A stretch of 64,000 nucleotides of DNA. Origin: Psychrobacter coccoides (GTDB taxonomy: Bacteria; Pseudomonadota; Gammaproteobacteria; Pseudomonadales; Moraxellaceae). Made by a program: the position numbers and the translations under genes. Positions 34,648 to 46,133 of the stretch are shown here, piece by piece. The stretch lies in NCBI RefSeq assembly GCF_017498085.1, contig NZ_JAGBKM010000007.1, positions 1 to 64,000 of the forward strand, written 5' to 3'. Numbering within the stretch: position 1 is the first letter of the stretch; every line of letters begins with the position of its first letter. The notes beneath the pieces were generated by a model that did no database searches, was not told the DNA's origin, and worked only from the letters and a program-made list of their open reading frames with translations.

Positions 34648-34680
34648 AACCCGCATTATCGATGATAATGCGGGTTTTAT
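34648..34680. terminator. Bidirectional terminator between DUF2147 gene and amtB
   Basis: AACCCGCATTATC-GAT-GATAATGCGGGTT is a perfect 13-bp stem followed by a T run on the plus strand. It lies between convergent genes and may serve both. Confidence 0.88.
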
Positions 34681-34720
34681 TGTTTTTTAAGGTCTGACTT
34701 TTAAGATCTAGTATGCTTAA

Positions 34721-35983
34721 TTATAAGGTAAACTCAGGATAAGCCTCCATCCCGCATTCTGCAATATCAGCACCTTCGTATTCTTCTTCGTCAGAGATCC
34801 GCAAGCCGATGACGACGTTGATCATTGCCCACACTATAGAGCTGGCGATAAATACCCAAGTAAAGATGGTCAAAGCGCCCACAACTTGACCAATGAAGCT
34901 GACTGCAGGATTAGTAATAGGTACGATCAGCAAACCAAAGAGCCCAGCTACACCATGTACTGAAATGGCACCCACTGGATCGTCAAGCTTTATTCTGTCT
35001 AAAGCCAAGATAGATACCACGACAAGGAGACCGGCGCATATACCGAACAGAGTGGCTTGTAATGCTGATGGAGTAGAAGGCTCGGCGGTAATCGTTACCA
35101 GTCCTGCCAAAGCACCATTTAACAGCATGGTCAAATCTGCTTTGCCAAAGATAACACGGGCCAATAATAGAGCGCCAATAGCGCCGCCAGCAGCAGCGGC
35201 ATTGGTATTGACAAAAACTATAGCAACAGAGTTGGCACTGGCAATATCGCCGAGCTTCAGAACGGAGCCACCGTTAAAGCCGAACCAGCCCATCCATAAA
35301 ATCAGTGTACCGAGAGCAGCCAGCGGTAGATTGGCTCCTGGAATAGCGCGGATCTCTCCATTAGGTCCATACTTACCTTTACGTGCGCCTAAAAATAGGA
35401 CAGCTGATAATGCCGCAGCCGCACCCGCCATATGGACGATACCAGAACCTGCAAAGTCAAAGAACCCGATTGCGCTTAAGTTATACAGCCCAAAGACGTC
35501 TTGTCCACCCCAAGTCCAGCGTCCTTCTAAAGGATAAATAAAACCGGTCATAATGATGGCGAACCATAAGAAAGCCCACAGCTTCATACGTTCAGCCACC
35601 GCCCCTGAGACGATAGACATACAGGTCGCTACAAACACCACTTGGAAGAAAAAATCAGAAGCGGCAGAGTAAACTGAATCACCGCCGAAACCATTTTCAG
35701 CCGAAGTTGTCAGTGCATCGCTTGTTAAGGTTTCGCTGCCTGCAATCCCGCTAAGAAAAAGTTCGCCACCATACATAATGGCGTAGCCACAAATCATGTA
35801 CATGGTACAAGCTATGGCGAAGAGTGAAATGTTTTTAGTTAGAATCTCAACCGTGTTTTTTGATCGAACCAATCCAGCTTCTAACATTGTAAAGCCAGCG
35901 GCCATCCACATGACCAGTGCCCCACATACCAAAAAATAAAACGTGTCGAGTGCGTATTGCAGCTCAAAGATCTGACTTTGCAT
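34721..35983 (-). CDS. amtB: Ammonium transporter
   Basis: AmtB carries ammonium across the inner membrane and is blocked by GlnK. The 420-residue protein has about 11 transmembrane segments; conserved parts include MWMAAGFTMLEAGLVRSKNT, GFIYPLEGRWTWGGQD, FDFAGSGIVHMAGAAAAL (pore His), GWFGFNGGS and ISVHGVAGLFG (second pore His). ATG at 35983 has AGGGGG 7 bases before; an in-frame start at 36007 is rejected. It follows glnK in the same direction, the usual glnK-amtB operon. It ends ...AECGMEAYPEF, a common C-terminal tail that meets GlnK. Confidence 0.95.
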   Translation of the reverse strand: MQSQIFELQYALDTFYFLVCGALVMWMAAGFTMLEAGLVRSKNTVEILTKNISLFAIACTMYMICGYAIMYGGELFLSGIAGSETLTSDALTTSAENGFGGDSVYSAASDFFFQVVFVATCMSIVSGAVAERMKLWAFLWFAIIMTGFIYPLEGRWTWGGQDVFGLYNLSAIGFFDFAGSGIVHMAGAAAALSAVLFLGARKGKYGPNGEIRAIPGANLPLAALGTLILWMGWFGFNGGSVLKLGDIASANSVAIVFVNTNAAAAGGAIGALLLARVIFGKADLTMLLNGALAGLVTITAEPSTPSALQATLFGICAGLLVVVSILALDRIKLDDPVGAISVHGVAGLFGLLIVPITNPAVSFIGQVVGALTIFTWVFIASSIVWAMINVVIGLRISDEEEYEGADIAECGMEAYPEFTL

Positions 35984-36121
35984 TTTAATTCCCCCTTGAA
36001 TTGACAATGCATTAGATTGGCTTGCTGTAGCAGTGTTTCCTTGAGCAGTGGTAAGTCTTTACATCATATGTGCACCAATAGTGGGCAAAGCTATTTATCT
36101 TTCTAATAGGGTTGCTGACTA

Positions 36122-36475
<354 letters not shown>

Positions 36476-36543
36476 TTAAGTGATGTCGCAGGTTATTGCA
36501 GACTGTCAATGCATCATGCGCTTACCATGCTTACAGTAGATCA

Positions 36544-36560
36544 TTCAAAAATTATGCCAG
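36544..36560 (-). promoter_or_regulatory. Possible sigma-54 promoter for glnK-amtB
   Basis: On the minus strand CTGGCATAATTTTTGAA matches the -24/-12 pattern (TGGCAC-N5-TTGCA) with GG and G(A) ten bases apart, as expected for NtrC-controlled glnK genes. One key base differs (GA instead of GC). Nothing else recognisable lies in 36561-36966. Confidence 0.45.
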
Positions 36561-36966
36561 AGGTACTCAAGGGGGAGAGGTACTTGGGCTTATTTGTTTC
36601 TAAAATCACAACTGCTATAGCGGCATAATGCCAGAATAATGGACTCAAGCTCCCATAAAAGTATGCAGCCAATGTAAAAGATTATAGTGAGGCTGCCTGC
36701 GACGTTAGGTTTAACGAGGGCTTTATTATAACCAACTTTTTCGTCTTACGGGGTGGCTATCCTGTGATGAATTATTAAAAAGTAATTGGCATAAGATAAA
36801 AGGCAAATAGCACTCAGCGTCTGGCGACACCAGCACAAAAACAGCCCTGCTCTAAGCGTCAGGTCTTAAAGCAGAGTGAGTAAGAATAGGTAAAATATCA
36901 AGAAGGTGGTACAGTGATCGATATCTCCTGAAATCTAGAGATACAAAGGCCTATAGGGTGAGTGGG

Positions 36967-37821
36967 TTAAGCTTTAGGGAATAGAAGATAAGGCGTTTTA
37001 GTCGTGCCTAAGAGTCTTTCAGTATTACTGCCTTGAAGAAGCTCACGTAACCGCGATTGACCAAATGCGCCAGACATTAAAAGGCCGATATCATGCTCGT
37101 TTTGGTAATAGTGTAAAGCAGCTCTGACATCACGGCAGTCTAGTAGCTTCTTTTTGCAATGGATACCGGATTGTTTGAGACGGGCATATGCCTCACGTAG
37201 CGCATCACAGTTTTCGGCGTTTTCCTTACCTACCATCACGATATGAATGCTCAAAGCGCGCACAAGCGGTGTTTTACACAACCAATTTAACATTTTGTGA
37301 GAGGTGGCACGATTGTCAAAAGCAAATAACGCACTCTTTGGGGGCATAAACGGTGTGTGTGTCACCAAAATGGGGCAAAGACTGGGACGGATCAGCTGAC
37401 TCAGTGTTGATTTACAGGTCACATGATGCCCGAGGACAATCAGCTGTGACTTTTCATCGACATAGTCGATACTCTCACTCAAGCTTGCATGTCGATGTAG
37501 GCTATAGATTTTGCGTTTGTGCAAACTTTGTTCACAATATGCGGCTGCTTGATGCAGTAGCAACTGACCTTGTGCCTTAAGCTCAGAGTTGCCTTGATGC
37601 TCATGAGTGGTAAAGTTATCCAACAGTATGTTTTCATCATCGATATTCAAGCAACCTGAATAATTGATGGCTGCCTTCTGTTGTAAGCTTGGCACAGCAT
37701 GTAGTAGCCCAATGGGCGCCTGCAGGCGGTTAGATGCCCACATGCTAGCATCTAGCACCGCTTGCACGTGATCAGGACAGTCTAGACAAGCAATCACACT
37801 ATCTGGCTTTAAGTTACTCAT
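36967..37821 (-). CDS. Universal stress protein, tandem domain
   Basis: A 284-residue protein with two Usp-like halves: the first opens SVIACLDCPDHVQAVLDASMWASN and contains SQLIVLGHH; the second runs from about 160 (KSALFAFDNRATSHKMLNWLC) to DIGLLMSGAFGQSRLRELLQGS, which is the Usp ATP/phosphate-binding loop pattern (GxxGxSxxxxLLxGS). Function: stress response, ligand-dependent. It follows the SulP transporter gene in the same direction; SulP-Usp fusions and pairs are known, so joint regulation is likely. Confidence 0.88.
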   Translation of the reverse strand: MSNLKPDSVIACLDCPDHVQAVLDASMWASNRLQAPIGLLHAVPSLQQKAAINYSGCLNIDDENILLDNFTTHEHQGNSELKAQGQLLLHQAAAYCEQSLHKRKIYSLHRHASLSESIDYVDEKSQLIVLGHHVTCKSTLSQLIRPSLCPILVTHTPFMPPKSALFAFDNRATSHKMLNWLCKTPLVRALSIHIVMVGKENAENCDALREAYARLKQSGIHCKKKLLDCRDVRAALHYYQNEHDIGLLMSGAFGQSRLRELLQGSNTERLLGTTKTPYLLFPKA

Positions 37822-38035
37822 AAGGCAACCACATTATTTGAATAGTCATCAAACCCAACGAAGATGATATATAGTCCGTTCAACATAAAAAGTATGAAGA
37901 TTTCAACCTGCTACTGGTATTCACTTTCCTTGCGTGCTGCTAGACAAAAGCGATGCAACGGCACTCTAAAAGAAAGCATCCCAGCAGCAGGTCAATACGT
38001 TTAGGTTGAATCGACTCTAACGCTATCAGGCGCTG

Positions 38036-39535
38036 TTAGTCTAATAGACCAATATCACGGCGATCATGGACAGAGAAGCGATCAATGAGGGTGCGACTGG
38101 CACTATTAAGACCAACCACCTTGACATCAATCCCTTCTCGTTGCAAGCGAATGACCAGCTTGTCTAAAGTGTCTACCGCAGTCACATCCCAAAAGTGTGC
38201 TTGGCTGACATCAATCTGTACATTATCAAGCGCTTCTTTGGTATCGAAGCTGTCTAAAAATTGCGTCGTTGAAGCAAAAAATACTTGCCCTTGTACATAA
38301 TAGTAACGGGTATTGGTGCTGTCATCATACTCGCTAAATATGGTCAAGAACTGACCGATCTTATTGGCAAATGATAAAGCAGACAAGAGCACGCCAACCC
38401 CAACACCATAGGCAAGGTTATGGGTAAACACAGTGGTCAATACTGTCGCTAGCATCACGATATTAAAGGACATTGGATGAGTTTTGAACTCACGAATAGA
38501 TTGCCAGTTAAAGGTACCAATCGATACCATAATCATCACGGCAACCAACGCTGCCATCGGTATCTGGCTGACCCATTCGCTCAAAAACACCACCATAATC
38601 AAGAGCACAACACCAGCGATAAGAGTAGACAGACGGGTGCGCCCACCAGATTTTACGTTGATGACCGACTGACCTATCATCGCACAGCCAGCCATACCAC
38701 CGAAAAACCCTGAAGCGACGTTGGCAATACCTTGACCACGGCACTCACGGTTTTTATCACTCGGCGTATCTGTTAAGTCGTCAACAATAGTTGCAGTCAT
38801 CATAGACTCAAGCAGACCGACCACAGCAAGTGCCATAGAATAAGGCGCAATAATGAGTAAGGTCTCTAACGTCAACGGAATATCTGGTAATAAAAACATC
38901 GGCAGCGTATCAGGCAAGTCGCCCATATCACCGACATTACGAATGTCTAAGCCCATATACAGAGCAACAGCAGTCAGACCAACAATACAAATAAGCGGTG
39001 AAGGAATGATTTTGCCGATTTTTGGAATATGCGGAAAGCCATAAATAATGGCAAGCCCAGCTGCCGTCATAAGGTAGACCGGCAGTCCCACTCTGTCTAT
39101 CGCAGGATTGAGCTCAGGCAACTGAGCCATAAAAATTAAGATGGCCAATGCGTTCACAAAGCCGATAACTACTGAGCGGGACACAAAGCGCATCAGGTTA
39201 CCAAGCTTTAAAACACCCATGATAAACTGAATGACACCACACAGTAACGTCGCAGCCAGTAAGTATTGCAGACCATGATCGGCAACCAAAGTCACCATCA
39301 CCAAAGCCATAGCGCCAGTTGCGGCTGAGATCATCCCAGGGCGACCACCGACAAAACTGATCACGACGGCAATACAAAACGAAGCGTATAATCCAACTTT
39401 TGGATCGACACCAGCGATGATAGAAAAAGCAATGGCTTCAGGAATCAGCGCCAGCGCTACCACTAGCCCTGATAAAATATCGCCACGTATATTCGAAAAC
39501 CATTCGTCATATAAACTATCAAAAAGAGAGGTCAT
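38036..39535 (-). CDS. SulP family anion transporter with STAS domain
   Basis: A 499-residue SulP (SLC26) transporter. About 11-12 membrane segments in residues 1-390 include [28 protein letters not shown] and [27 protein letters not shown]; the STAS domain ([23 protein letters not shown]) closes it. Substrate may be sulfate, bicarbonate or another anion; bicarbonate is common for marine members, but the sequence does not decide. ATG at 39535 is preferred over a TTG at 39562; there is no strong ribosome-binding site. The gap 39536-40188 before murD shows no gene or clear signal. Confidence 0.9.
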   Translation of the reverse strand: MTSLFDSLYDEWFSNIRGDILSGLVVALALIPEAIAFSIIAGVDPKVGLYASFCIAVVISFVGGRPGMISAATGAMALVMVTLVADHGLQYLLAATLLCGVIQFIMGVLKLGNLMRFVSRSVVIGFVNALAILIFMAQLPELNPAIDRVGLPVYLMTAAGLAIIYGFPHIPKIGKIIPSPLICIVGLTAVALYMGLDIRNVGDMGDLPDTLPMFLLPDIPLTLETLLIIAPYSMALAVVGLLESMMTATIVDDLTDTPSDKNRECRGQGIANVASGFFGGMAGCAMIGQSVINVKSGGRTRLSTLIAGVVLLIMVVFLSEWVSQIPMAALVAVMIMVSIGTFNWQSIREFKTHPMSFNIVMLATVLTTVFTHNLAYGVGVGVLLSALSFANKIGQFLTIFSEYDDSTNTRYYYVQGQVFFASTTQFLDSFDTKEALDNVQIDVSQAHFWDVTAVDTLDKLVIRLQREGIDVKVVGLNSASRTLIDRFSVHDRRDIGLLD

Positions 39536-40188
39536 AAGTAAACTACATACAATTAGAGGCAAACAAAAGTAAGCGTCATCTAGGGTGTGTTAACCATGCA
39601 ACACGCCCGAATAGCCAGCATTTATTACAAACAACCCTCGTCTATAGTAAATAACAGCTATTAGAATAATCATTACTGCGTCGCTTAACAAACCAATACC
39701 GTTAAGCGGTCTTGCACTTGCATTACCCTCAAAGGTTAAAACTATCATGGTCCAATGGACACAAGAGCGGCGTTACTGAATAAACCACCGTCTCACTAAT
39801 CGTAAAGTATGATAAAAACCTAAGATGATACATAAATGACCACGATAAACTATCGTGGTAGGTAGATTGTCAGTTCAATGGGCAACACGTCCTACTGTCA
39901 TGACGTTGTGAGCTGTTACTAAAAGCGATGCGTCTATAGCTTAATAAAAGATATCAGACCAAGCTGGCATACAAAACTAAATAACCAGTTCAGACTTCAG
40001 TAACTTAACATAAAATTATGCGCATAATAGCACAAAGTAATAAAAAAGCAGTACCGAAAAATGAACGATACCGTTATCATGCTCATCATTACCATACAAA
40101 TACTGCGCTTACCCTCCAATCACAAGATGAGTTTGAGATGCAGATGGCTGACGACAGATGATTATAGAGCACTATAAAAGGAAAGCAT

Positions 40189-41601
40189 ATGACGACCGTA
40201 ATTCCAAAAGAACTGATCCATAAAGGCGATGGGCTACAAGTAGTGGTCGGATTAGGGCAGTCAGGGTTGTCAGTAGCACGCTATCTGACCGAACAAGGCT
40301 ACCGAGTAGCAGTCACAGATAAGCAGTCAGCCCCTACGTTGGCAGCACAGCTGCCTGCAGCGGTTGATATTCGTCAGTTTGGCGCTATTGATACCGAGCT
40401 ATTGCTGCAAGCGACACGTATCATCATTAGTCCTGGTATTCCGCTAACAACTGAAGCCGTGGTTGCCGCCCGACAAGCAAATATTCCCGTGGTAAGCGAC
40501 GTTCAGTTATTTTGTGAAGCCTGTGAGGTACCTATAGTCGCTATCACAGGCTCCAATGCCAAAAGCACTGTGACTACCTTAGTCGGGCAGATGGCTGCTG
40601 ATGCTGGTATCAATGTGGGCGTTGGCGGTAATATTGGCGTGCCGGCATTAAACCTGCTTGCGAATAATGATATGGCTTTGGCTGTGCTTGAGTTGTCGAG
40701 CTTTCAATTAGAGACGGTGACCAATTTAGGCGCACAGGTAGCGACCGTGCTCAACATGTCCCCCGATCATCTGGACCGTCATGGCGATATGCTTGGCTAT
40801 CATCAAGCCAAACACCGCATTTTTCAAGGTGCTCAGTCAGTTGTGATCAACCGTGAAGACGCGCTGACGCGTCCATTGGTCGCTGATAATTTGCCACGAA
40901 TCAGTACGGGCATCCATGCGCCAGACAAAGGACAATATGGGTTGATTACCGATCCTGATGGGCAAGTTTATTTGGCACGTGGTACTGAACGCTTGCTATC
41001 AGCTGATAAGCTACTGGTAAAAGGCCGTCATAATCTGCTAAATGCTCAAGCCGCTTTGGCATTAGGTGAGCTTGCTGGACTGCCCCTAGAGCGTATGTTG
41101 ATGACTTTACAGCATTTTACAGGACTAGAGCATCGGTGTCAGTATGTGGCACAAGTGGCAGATATCGACTACTTCAATGACTCTAAAGGGACTAATATTG
41201 GTTCGACCATGGCGGCTATTGAAGGCTTGGGCGCTGTTTATGCTCCCAAAGATGGTAAGCTATTATTGATTTTGGGTGGTCAAGGTAAAGGGCAGCAGTT
41301 TGGAGAGCTTGTGCCCCTAATCAATCAATATGTGAGCCAAGTGCTGCTGATTGGTGAAGACAGCACGCAGATTGAAGCGCATTTAAGCGCAGCACAGTTA
41401 GATGATGATGTTGTGCGGCATCAATGTCAGACACTAGAAGGCGCATTTGCTACGATTAAAGATGTCACGGCCAGCAGCTTGTCACAAGTCAAAGCTGTAC
41501 TGTTATCACCCGCTTGTGCCAGCTTTGATCAGTACGCCAGCTATAGCGCTCGTGGTGAACATTTCACTCAGTTGGTAGCGCAGCTCGCTACAGACGTGTG
41601 A
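40189..41601 (+). CDS. murD: UDP-N-acetylmuramoylalanine-D-glutamate ligase
   Basis: MurD adds D-Glu to UDP-MurNAc-L-Ala in the cytoplasm using ATP. The 470-residue protein has the N-terminal nucleotide fold (VVVGLGQSGLSVARYL), the ATP loop ITGSNAKSTVTTL (Ala in place of the usual Gly, as in related genera), NMSPDHLDRHG, and the C-terminal ligase fold with YFNDSKGTNIGST. AAAGGAAAGC is just before ATG. ftsW follows 273 bp later with its own start region. Confidence 0.96.
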   Translation: MTTVIPKELIHKGDGLQVVVGLGQSGLSVARYLTEQGYRVAVTDKQSAPTLAAQLPAAVDIRQFGAIDTELLLQATRIIISPGIPLTTEAVVAARQANIPVVSDVQLFCEACEVPIVAITGSNAKSTVTTLVGQMAADAGINVGVGGNIGVPALNLLANNDMALAVLELSSFQLETVTNLGAQVATVLNMSPDHLDRHGDMLGYHQAKHRIFQGAQSVVINREDALTRPLVADNLPRISTGIHAPDKGQYGLITDPDGQVYLARGTERLLSADKLLVKGRHNLLNAQAALALGELAGLPLERMLMTLQHFTGLEHRCQYVAQVADIDYFNDSKGTNIGSTMAAIEGLGAVYAPKDGKLLLILGGQGKGQQFGELVPLINQYVSQVLLIGEDSTQIEAHLSAAQLDDDVVRHQCQTLEGAFATIKDVTASSLSQVKAVLLSPACASFDQYASYSARGEHFTQLVAQLATDV

Positions 41602-41874
41602 TAGTGACGATACTGTTATTTAATATCGGCAAAGCAGTACTCATTTGTGAATCATTAACTGTGACTGAGGATAAATGATTGTTTTGATTGTCAATTACTG
41701 CTACTGTCAATGACAATCAAGCAGCTCTAAATCAGCATCGAGCTTGCTTACTTCTGATGGTATTTTTTAGCTGACTCTGATACCTAGTGTTAGTACCCAA
41801 TATCTTGGTTTTGTCTTAACGGTGGCGTTTGATAAACGCTGTGTTTTCTGGTTTTTTAGTGTACTCAAAATATT

Positions 41875-43071
41875 ATGGCGCTCTCTTTTCTTTCTCGTTC
41901 TTCGCAAAAAACTCGATCTACCCTTGATTCGGATGGGGTTTTGTCTTGGCCGTCTGCCCGCGCTATATTATTGTCTAGTGTCGGTTGTATGATGGTGCTC
42001 AGCCTATTGATGGTTGCTTCTGCCTCTATTCCTTTTGCGCTTAGCCGTGGCATGACAGAATTGCATTTTTTTGAGAACCAACTGCTATATATGGGTATAG
42101 GCTTGCTTGTTGCAGCGATACCTTATTATTTTGTATCCCTAAAAATGCTGTACAGAACTGAGACTCAGTTTATACTCTTGGCAGTGACCGGCGCACTGCT
42201 TATAGCGACATTGTTTGGCACCCCTATTAATGGCTCAAAACGCTGGTTGGATTTAGGCGTGATTAACTTTCAGGTGGCGGAGCTTGCGAAGTTAGTGGTC
42301 GTGGTGTTTGTCGCTGATTTTGTAGTACGGCGCTCTTTTGAGGTGCGCAATGGCTGGGACGGGTTTTTACGCATTTCTTTAGTTATTGGCTTGCTTACTT
42401 TTTTATTACTACTACAGCCTGACTTTGGTTCCTTAGTGGTAATTGTCGGTACGGTATTTGCGATATTTTATATTGCAGGTGCTCCATATAAGCAGTTCAT
42501 TGCACTGGCCGCAGTCGTGGGTGTACTTGGTGTAATGGCGGTGACTATGGTGCAGTATCGACTGACTAGGGCGCTGTCGTTTTTAGACCCTTTTGATGAT
42601 ATTCAAGATACCGACTATCAATTAGCCCGAAGCTTGATTGCCTTTGGCCGTGGGGAGTTCACTGGGGTAGGCTATGGTGAGAGTGTGCAGAAACTGGCGC
42701 ATTTACCTGAGGCGCATACCGACTTTTTATTAGCCATTACCGGTGAAGAGCTAGGATTCGTCGGCGTAGCGATGGTATTAATACTAGAGGCTCTTATTAT
42801 CGGTAGTGCCATGCGTATCAGCTATAATGCCCTAAAACGTCGGCAAATGCGCATGAGTTATACTGCTTTTGGTATCGGTATTATTTTTATCGCACAAACC
42901 ATTATTAATGCAGGAATGAACATGGGAGCGATGCCGACCAAAGGGCTGACCATGCCGTTTTTTAGTTATGGCGGTTCATCCATGCTGATAAGTTTGGTTA
43001 TGGTAGCGCTACTACTTAAGATCAATAAGGAAAGCCCTAATATAGAAAAAAGCCAGTGCCGTTACTATTAG
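41875..43071 (+). CDS. ftsW: Septal peptidoglycan glycosyltransferase FtsW (SEDS)
   Basis: FtsW polymerises glycan strands at the division septum with FtsI. It has 398 residues and about 10 transmembrane segments. SEDS hallmarks seen: NGSKRWLDLG, ELAKL, LLLQPDFGSLVV (catalytic Asp region), PEAHTDFLLAITGEELGFVG, and LPTKGLTMPFFSYGGSS near the end. The N-terminal 30 residues are cytoplasmic. There is no strong ribosome-binding site at 41875. Next to murD, as part of the cell-wall and division gene set. Confidence 0.95.
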   Translation: MALSFLSRSSQKTRSTLDSDGVLSWPSARAILLSSVGCMMVLSLLMVASASIPFALSRGMTELHFFENQLLYMGIGLLVAAIPYYFVSLKMLYRTETQFILLAVTGALLIATLFGTPINGSKRWLDLGVINFQVAELAKLVVVVFVADFVVRRSFEVRNGWDGFLRISLVIGLLTFLLLLQPDFGSLVVIVGTVFAIFYIAGAPYKQFIALAAVVGVLGVMAVTMVQYRLTRALSFLDPFDDIQDTDYQLARSLIAFGRGEFTGVGYGESVQKLAHLPEAHTDFLLAITGEELGFVGVAMVLILEALIIGSAMRISYNALKRRQMRMSYTAFGIGIIFIAQTIINAGMNMGAMPTKGLTMPFFSYGGSSMLISLVMVALLLKINKESPNIEKSQCRYY

Positions 43072-43149
43072 TCACTCTAGTCCATACTAGGGCGTATTGG
43101 ACATTTAACTCTGGCACGGGCAGAGTGTATTTGCCTTGAGGGCTTTGTA

Positions 43150-44121
43150 TTAGGGCAGGTTTAATGCGTGCTTATTTTTTAATGGGGCATTATCCCATTG
43201 TGCAACCGCCTGTAACAGCATACGCTCAGGGGTATCTAAGGCGATGGGAGGCTGCTGCAAAAGCCTCAAAGCTTTGGCAATGAGCTTGCTTGGGTCACGA
43301 GTATCGATAGGCTGAGCGAGATTTTGTTTGGAGAGCTTTTGCCCATCAGCATGACATATCAGCGGCAAATGATACCAATAATCTACAGTAGATAAGTTGG
43401 CAGCGCTCATGACACTGATTTGAGCCGTGGTCATCGGTAAAATATCTAAGCCGCGCATGATATGCGTTACTTGTTGTAGGCCATCATCGATACTGGCAGC
43501 CAAAATATAGTTGATCATCCCATCTTGGCGACGTACCACCATATCACCCAAGGTGTGCTGTGGATTACTCCACTGCATGCCTTGAATGCCATCCATAAAG
43601 CCAATCGTGTGGTTCGGCAGTTGTATACGCTGCTTGTGGGTGTCTTTGTCAAGGTGAGCGTCTATGCAGCAGCGAGGGTAGCGCTGTCTATTAAGCTTGT
43701 TTTTATTGGGATTGTCAGATTGAGAATTTGCTAAGACGGCTTTTTTTGACCAGTACTGTGCCAAACTTTTACGTGAGCACTGACAAGCATAAATGAGCGG
43801 TTCTAGGTATGATGACAGATAGTCGTTATATATATCTAAACGCTCAGATTGATAGATAATGTCGCTGTCCCAATGCAGGCCAAGAACCTCTAGGTCTATT
43901 AATATTTGCTCACTAAACTGGCGATCGCAGCGCTCAGTATCGGTGTCCTCGATACGTAGTAGCCACTTACCTCCTAACGACTTAATATGACAGTAACTGG
44001 CCAGAGCTGTCGTTAAGGAGCCAAGGTGTAACTCTCCCGTTGGAGAAGGAGCAAAGCGTCCTATAGGTTGTATAGGCTTGGGCACCGTTGGATGTTTAGT
44101 ATGGATGTTTAATGAAGTCAA
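43150..44121 (-). CDS. gluQ: Glutamyl-Q tRNA(Asp) synthetase
   Basis: GluQ attaches glutamate to queuosine in tRNA-Asp; it resembles the catalytic part of GluRS and lacks the anticodon domain (323 residues). Seen: [16 protein letters not shown] (HIGH region), [11 protein letters not shown], a zinc site ([10 protein letters not shown] and later [10 protein letters not shown]), and KLSKQN (KMSKS). The start is uncertain: the frame opens with TTG at 44121 and there is no good site. It follows dksA, as in many gammaproteobacteria, after an intervening terminator. Confidence 0.92.
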   Translation of the reverse strand: MTSLNIHTKHPTVPKPIQPIGRFAPSPTGELHLGSLTTALASYCHIKSLGGKWLLRIEDTDTERCDRQFSEQILIDLEVLGLHWDSDIIYQSERLDIYNDYLSSYLEPLIYACQCSRKSLAQYWSKKAVLANSQSDNPNKNKLNRQRYPRCCIDAHLDKDTHKQRIQLPNHTIGFMDGIQGMQWSNPQHTLGDMVVRRQDGMINYILAASIDDGLQQVTHIMRGLDILPMTTAQISVMSAANLSTVDYWYHLPLICHADGQKLSKQNLAQPIDTRDPSKLIAKALRLLQQPPIALDTPERMLLQAVAQWDNAPLKNKHALNLP

Positions 44122-44193
44122 AATAAGCAGCGATTGATAGTAGAAATAGATAGAATAAATAAAACGCTTCTAAAAAGCCAGATATAAAAATAC

Positions 44194-44223
44194 AAAAAGC
44201 GACCACACTAGTGGTCGCTTTTT
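44194..44223. terminator. Terminator between dksA and gluQ
   Basis: AAAAAGCGACCAC-ACTA-GTGGTCGCTTTTT is a perfect 13-bp stem. It lies between dksA and gluQ, so gluQ expression probably depends on read-through, as described for other dksA-gluQ loci. Confidence 0.9.
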
Positions 44224-44281
44224 GATACTGATGCGTGTGTGCAAGGCTTTAGCAGACATGAACAAAAGATAAGGCGTCAGC

Positions 44282-44722
44282 TTAAGTGTGCCCTTGGTTT
44301 TGGCGCTCTTTCATCTCAGATAATGTCTTGCAGTCGATACATTGGGTCGCTGTAGGACGTGCCTCTAGGCGACGCAAACCAATCTCCACCCCGCAAGTTT
44401 CACAAAAGCCATAATCTTCACTTTCAATCTCAGCGATAGACTTATCAATTTTGCGAATCAGTTTGCGCTCACGGTCACGAGTACGAAGCGCTAAAGCAAA
44501 CTCTTCTTCTTGAGTCGCACGATCATTGATGTCTGGCATTGCACTTGATTCATCTTGAATATAAGTCTTAGTACGATCAGCTTCACCAATGAGTTGGTTT
44601 TTCCAGTCTAACAAAATATTTCTAAAATGCTCTAATTGCGCATCAGACATATATTCTTCATCTTTAGCGGGCGTATAAGGGGTGAATTTAACATCACCTG
44701 GGTTTGTAGTCACAGTGTTCAT
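44282..44722 (-). CDS. dksA: RNA polymerase-binding regulator DksA
   Basis: DksA binds the RNA polymerase secondary channel with ppGpp and adjusts rRNA and amino-acid promoters. It has 146 residues: N-terminal helices, a coiled-coil tip containing DINDRATQEEE, and the zinc finger FCETCGVEIGLRRLEARPTATQCIDCKTL (CxxC...CxxC, 17 between). AGGATACCCAT precedes ATG. The gap 44723-45156 upstream holds no clear gene. Confidence 0.95.
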   Translation of the reverse strand: MNTVTTNPGDVKFTPYTPAKDEEYMSDAQLEHFRNILLDWKNQLIGEADRTKTYIQDESSAMPDINDRATQEEEFALALRTRDRERKLIRKIDKSIAEIESEDYGFCETCGVEIGLRRLEARPTATQCIDCKTLSEMKERQNQGHT

Positions 44723-45156
44723 ATGGGTATCCTAGTTTTTCAAATTAAGTCAACAAAACGATATTCTAAAAGACAATAGGCCAATGCTTTCAATGAGCAC
44801 AAGGGTCGTTCTGTCTTTTATAAAACGTTTTACCACGTGGTCACGCAAGTAACACAGAGGATCTCATGATACATTTATATCGGTATCACTCTTATGATGA
44901 TTGCCGATTGCGAAAACTTGGCTGGTGGTTGTTGTAGCTGTCCTAGCCATTGTTTTATTTTTATTACCTAACTTCTTACGTTAGTGTTCCTACTTCCTTA
45001 AAGATTGATATAGCACAGGTATATTTGCAGTATCGGTTATTTTAGCCAACTTGCCTAGTATTATTTTTAACAGATCATTCTATGTTAATTTTCAAAAGTA
45101 GACTATCTTTTTTAGTCTCTTGGGATAGTAGTCAACTGGCTTGCCAAAACTGGCTG

Positions 45157-45993
45157 TCAAGTATCCAGTCTATTAACCCAGCTTGCAACCTGTCCATTGT
45201 TGGCTAATTGCAACCAACGGTAACCGGGTTGGGCTTGTTTATCAAAGGCAAACTCATCTTCAAAAGGCTTAAACTGATAACAGGTAGAAGGCGTGGTAAG
45301 CACAACGATACCTGCATGATGACGAGTCTGCTCTTGATGTGTATGACCACTGACGATGACCTTTAAGTGTCCATATGCGGATATTCTTTGCCAAAATTCA
45401 TCAGTGTTTTTTGCGATATGGGCATCTATCCATTCTGATTGCATAGGCAGTACATGATGATGCAGCGCCAGCAGCGTTGGTTTGCTACAAACTTGTAATT
45501 GTGTACATAGCCAATCAATATCAGCGTCAGTAATCTCACCTGCTACCTTGCCAGGGACCGATGAGTCTAGCAATAGCAGCTGCCAGTATTTGGTATCAAT
45601 GACATGACGACTTAAAAGGCGCTTATCTGCCGCTTTCGCCACGAAGCGTCGTTGATGAAAGGGTAGGTCACTATTAATCTCGTCGGTGACATCGTGGTTA
45701 CCAGCAATACAGGCAAAAGGGATATTTGTAGCCGTTAATACTTCAAAGATATAATCGTAAATGGTGGTCTTAACTTCATTGACCAAATCCCCAGTAACCA
45801 AAATAAGGTCACAACGGATATCATCACTCAATGCTTGCTTCAAAACCGCCTCAAAACTTTGTTGACAACGACGCTTTAGGGTAGGAGCTTGCTCATCCGC
45901 ATCGTCGATACTGGCCAAATGCATGTCTGTTATTTGCAATACATTAATAGAGTCATCAATCGAGCGAAGACTACTAACAGGATATTGTGGCAT
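45157..45993 (-). CDS. cpdA: 3',5'-cyclic-AMP phosphodiesterase CpdA-like
   Basis: A 278-residue metallophosphoesterase. Metal ligands are visible in order: QITDMHLAS (D-x-H), LVTGDLVNE (GD), CIAGNHDVTDE (GNHD), LLALHHHVLP and VSGHTHQEQT. Length and motifs match CpdA (icc), which hydrolyses cAMP in the cytoplasm; other class III phosphodiesterases share the motifs, so substrate is an inference. It is transcribed alone. Confidence 0.88.
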   Translation of the reverse strand: MPQYPVSSLRSIDDSINVLQITDMHLASIDDADEQAPTLKRRCQQSFEAVLKQALSDDIRCDLILVTGDLVNEVKTTIYDYIFEVLTATNIPFACIAGNHDVTDEINSDLPFHQRRFVAKAADKRLLSRHVIDTKYWQLLLLDSSVPGKVAGEITDADIDWLCTQLQVCSKPTLLALHHHVLPMQSEWIDAHIAKNTDEFWQRISAYGHLKVIVSGHTHQEQTRHHAGIVVLTTPSTCYQFKPFEDEFAFDKQAQPGYRWLQLANNGQVASWVNRLDT

Positions 45994-46133
45994 AGTATCA
46001 AACCTTTATAAGGCAGCGTTTAAGCGAACTTATAGCACAAATTATAAAAAACCTCTAGTGAAAACTATCAAATAATGTTCGCTGTCTGATTTATGGGTTG
46101 CTGTAGTCTCTGCACGTACGACAAACACTGATA

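Noticed and set aside
43088-43105. CTAGGGCG resembling the MITE left end
   Set aside because: The match breaks after 8 bases (GTATTGG instead of GTGTCC) and there is no opposite end nearby.
44901-44984. 27-codon hydrophobic ORF starting with TTG, MPIAKTWLVVVVAVLAIVLF-like
   Set aside because: No ribosome-binding site and two stops directly before the TTG; could be chance in an AT-rich gap.
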